From Planctomycetota bacterium (GTDB lineage Bacteria > Planctomycetota > Planctomycetia > Pirellulales > Pirellulaceae): a DNA stretch of 7,032 bases. The translations under genes and the position numbers were made by a program. Each line of letters begins with the position of its first letter. The first letter of the stretch is position 1. The notes below the pieces were generated by a model. The model was not told the DNA's origin, did no database searches, and saw only the letters and a program-made list of their open reading frames with translations. Below, piece after piece: positions 6,820-7,032 of the stretch. Where the stretch lies: assembly GCA_024277285.1 (NCBI GenBank), contig JAJRVM010000040.1, positions 1 to 7,032 of the forward strand, read 5' to 3'.

Positions 6820-6920
6820 GCGATGCAGTTGAGGGGCCACGGATGGGCACGGATCTTCACGGAGGGATCTGGATTGGGGTGCAGGGAGCGTCATGCCCAG
6901 AAAATCAGACTGTCTGAGAG
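6814..6920. repeat. 107-bp direct repeat, copy 1
   Basis: This copy matches 6926-7032 at 105 of 107 positions; the differences are A6873/G6985 and T6891/C7003. It contains three CACGGA units spaced 10 bp apart (6838, 6848, 6858) and ends in the palindromic site plus AGAG. It is separated from copy 2 by 5 bp. The near identity suggests a recent duplication. Confidence 0.9.
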
Positions 6921-6925
6921 TGCTG

Positions 6926-7032
6926 TGTCTGGCGATGCAGTTGAGGGGCCACGGATGGGCACGGATCTTCACGGAGGGATCTGGGTTGGGGTGCAGGGAG
7001 CGCCATGCCCAGAAAATCAGACTGTCTGAGAG
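6926..7032. repeat. 107-bp direct repeat, copy 2, ending at the window edge
   Basis: This is the second nearly identical copy. The CACGGA units lie at 6950, 6960 and 6970, and the palindrome at 7018-7028. Its left border palindrome is degraded (GCTGTGTCTG). The match to copy 1 runs to the last base, so the true repeat may be longer. Confidence 0.9.

Larger units (their letters stand above)
6576..7032. other. non-coding region carrying a repeat cluster
   Basis: No credible gene is seen on either strand. Open frames here simply translate the repeats, and the 112-bp period shifts their frame from copy to copy. Positions 6576-6629 show no feature of note. From 6630 to the right edge the DNA is mostly repeat units and short palindromes, listed separately. 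The cluster continues to the last base, so more copies may lie outside the window. Confidence 0.75.

Noticed and set aside
6742..7029. A 95-codon plus-strand open frame in the repeat region
   Set aside because: It translates the 107-bp repeats in two different frames, because the 112-bp period is not a multiple of three. No ribosome site or protein-like composition is seen.
6630..7032. CRISPR array
   Set aside because: The recurring 11-mers are spaced 63, 18, 98, 97 and 112 bp apart, and the stretches between them are repeats of each other rather than unique spacers.

Overview
The window reads as chromosomal DNA of a planctomycete, most likely a relative of Pirellula or Rhodopirellula. This is inferred from protein style, not from a marker gene. 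Three kinds of protein typical of that phylum occur together: a large CRTAC1-type FG-GAP/VCBS lipoprotein ending in an ASPIC/UnbV domain, a membrane-anchored TPR protein beside it, and a SurA-like protein with two tandem PpiC-type modules. All recognisable genes lie on the minus strand, so the biological order runs from high to low coordinates.

Layout from the right: positions 6630-7032 are non-coding and hold a repeat cluster. It has two 107-bp copies at a 112-bp period (105 of 107 bases equal), one diverged shortened copy, six near-palindromic CAGRCTRTCTG sites and one perfect hairpin. A good sigma-70-type promoter (6575-6546) follows, then a leader of about 150 nt with inverted repeats and a strong Shine-Dalgarno sequence. 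The tandem parvulin/SurA-like gene comes next (6387-4450). After 218 nt of untranslated DNA with short repeats, a compact Rho-independent terminator (4231-4214) closes this unit.

A second unit starts with a leader of about 340 nt (4213-3875) that contains overlapping hairpins and a T6 run. The CRTAC1-type lipoprotein gene follows (about 3874-2087) and then the TPR gene (1905-364). No terminator is visible between these two genes. The left edge cuts a further minus-strand gene, of which only the first 45 codons are present.

The encoded proteins point to the cell envelope. The SurA-like protein is anchored and presumably faces the periplasm. The CRTAC1-type protein is a predicted lipoprotein with a calcium-binding-loop beta-propeller. 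The TPR protein has one N-terminal membrane segment. I see no complete mobile element, CRISPR array, tRNA or rRNA. The most notable points are that both PpiC modules lack the conserved parvulin histidines and that the repeat units are bounded by palindromes. Neither amounts to a demonstrated new system.
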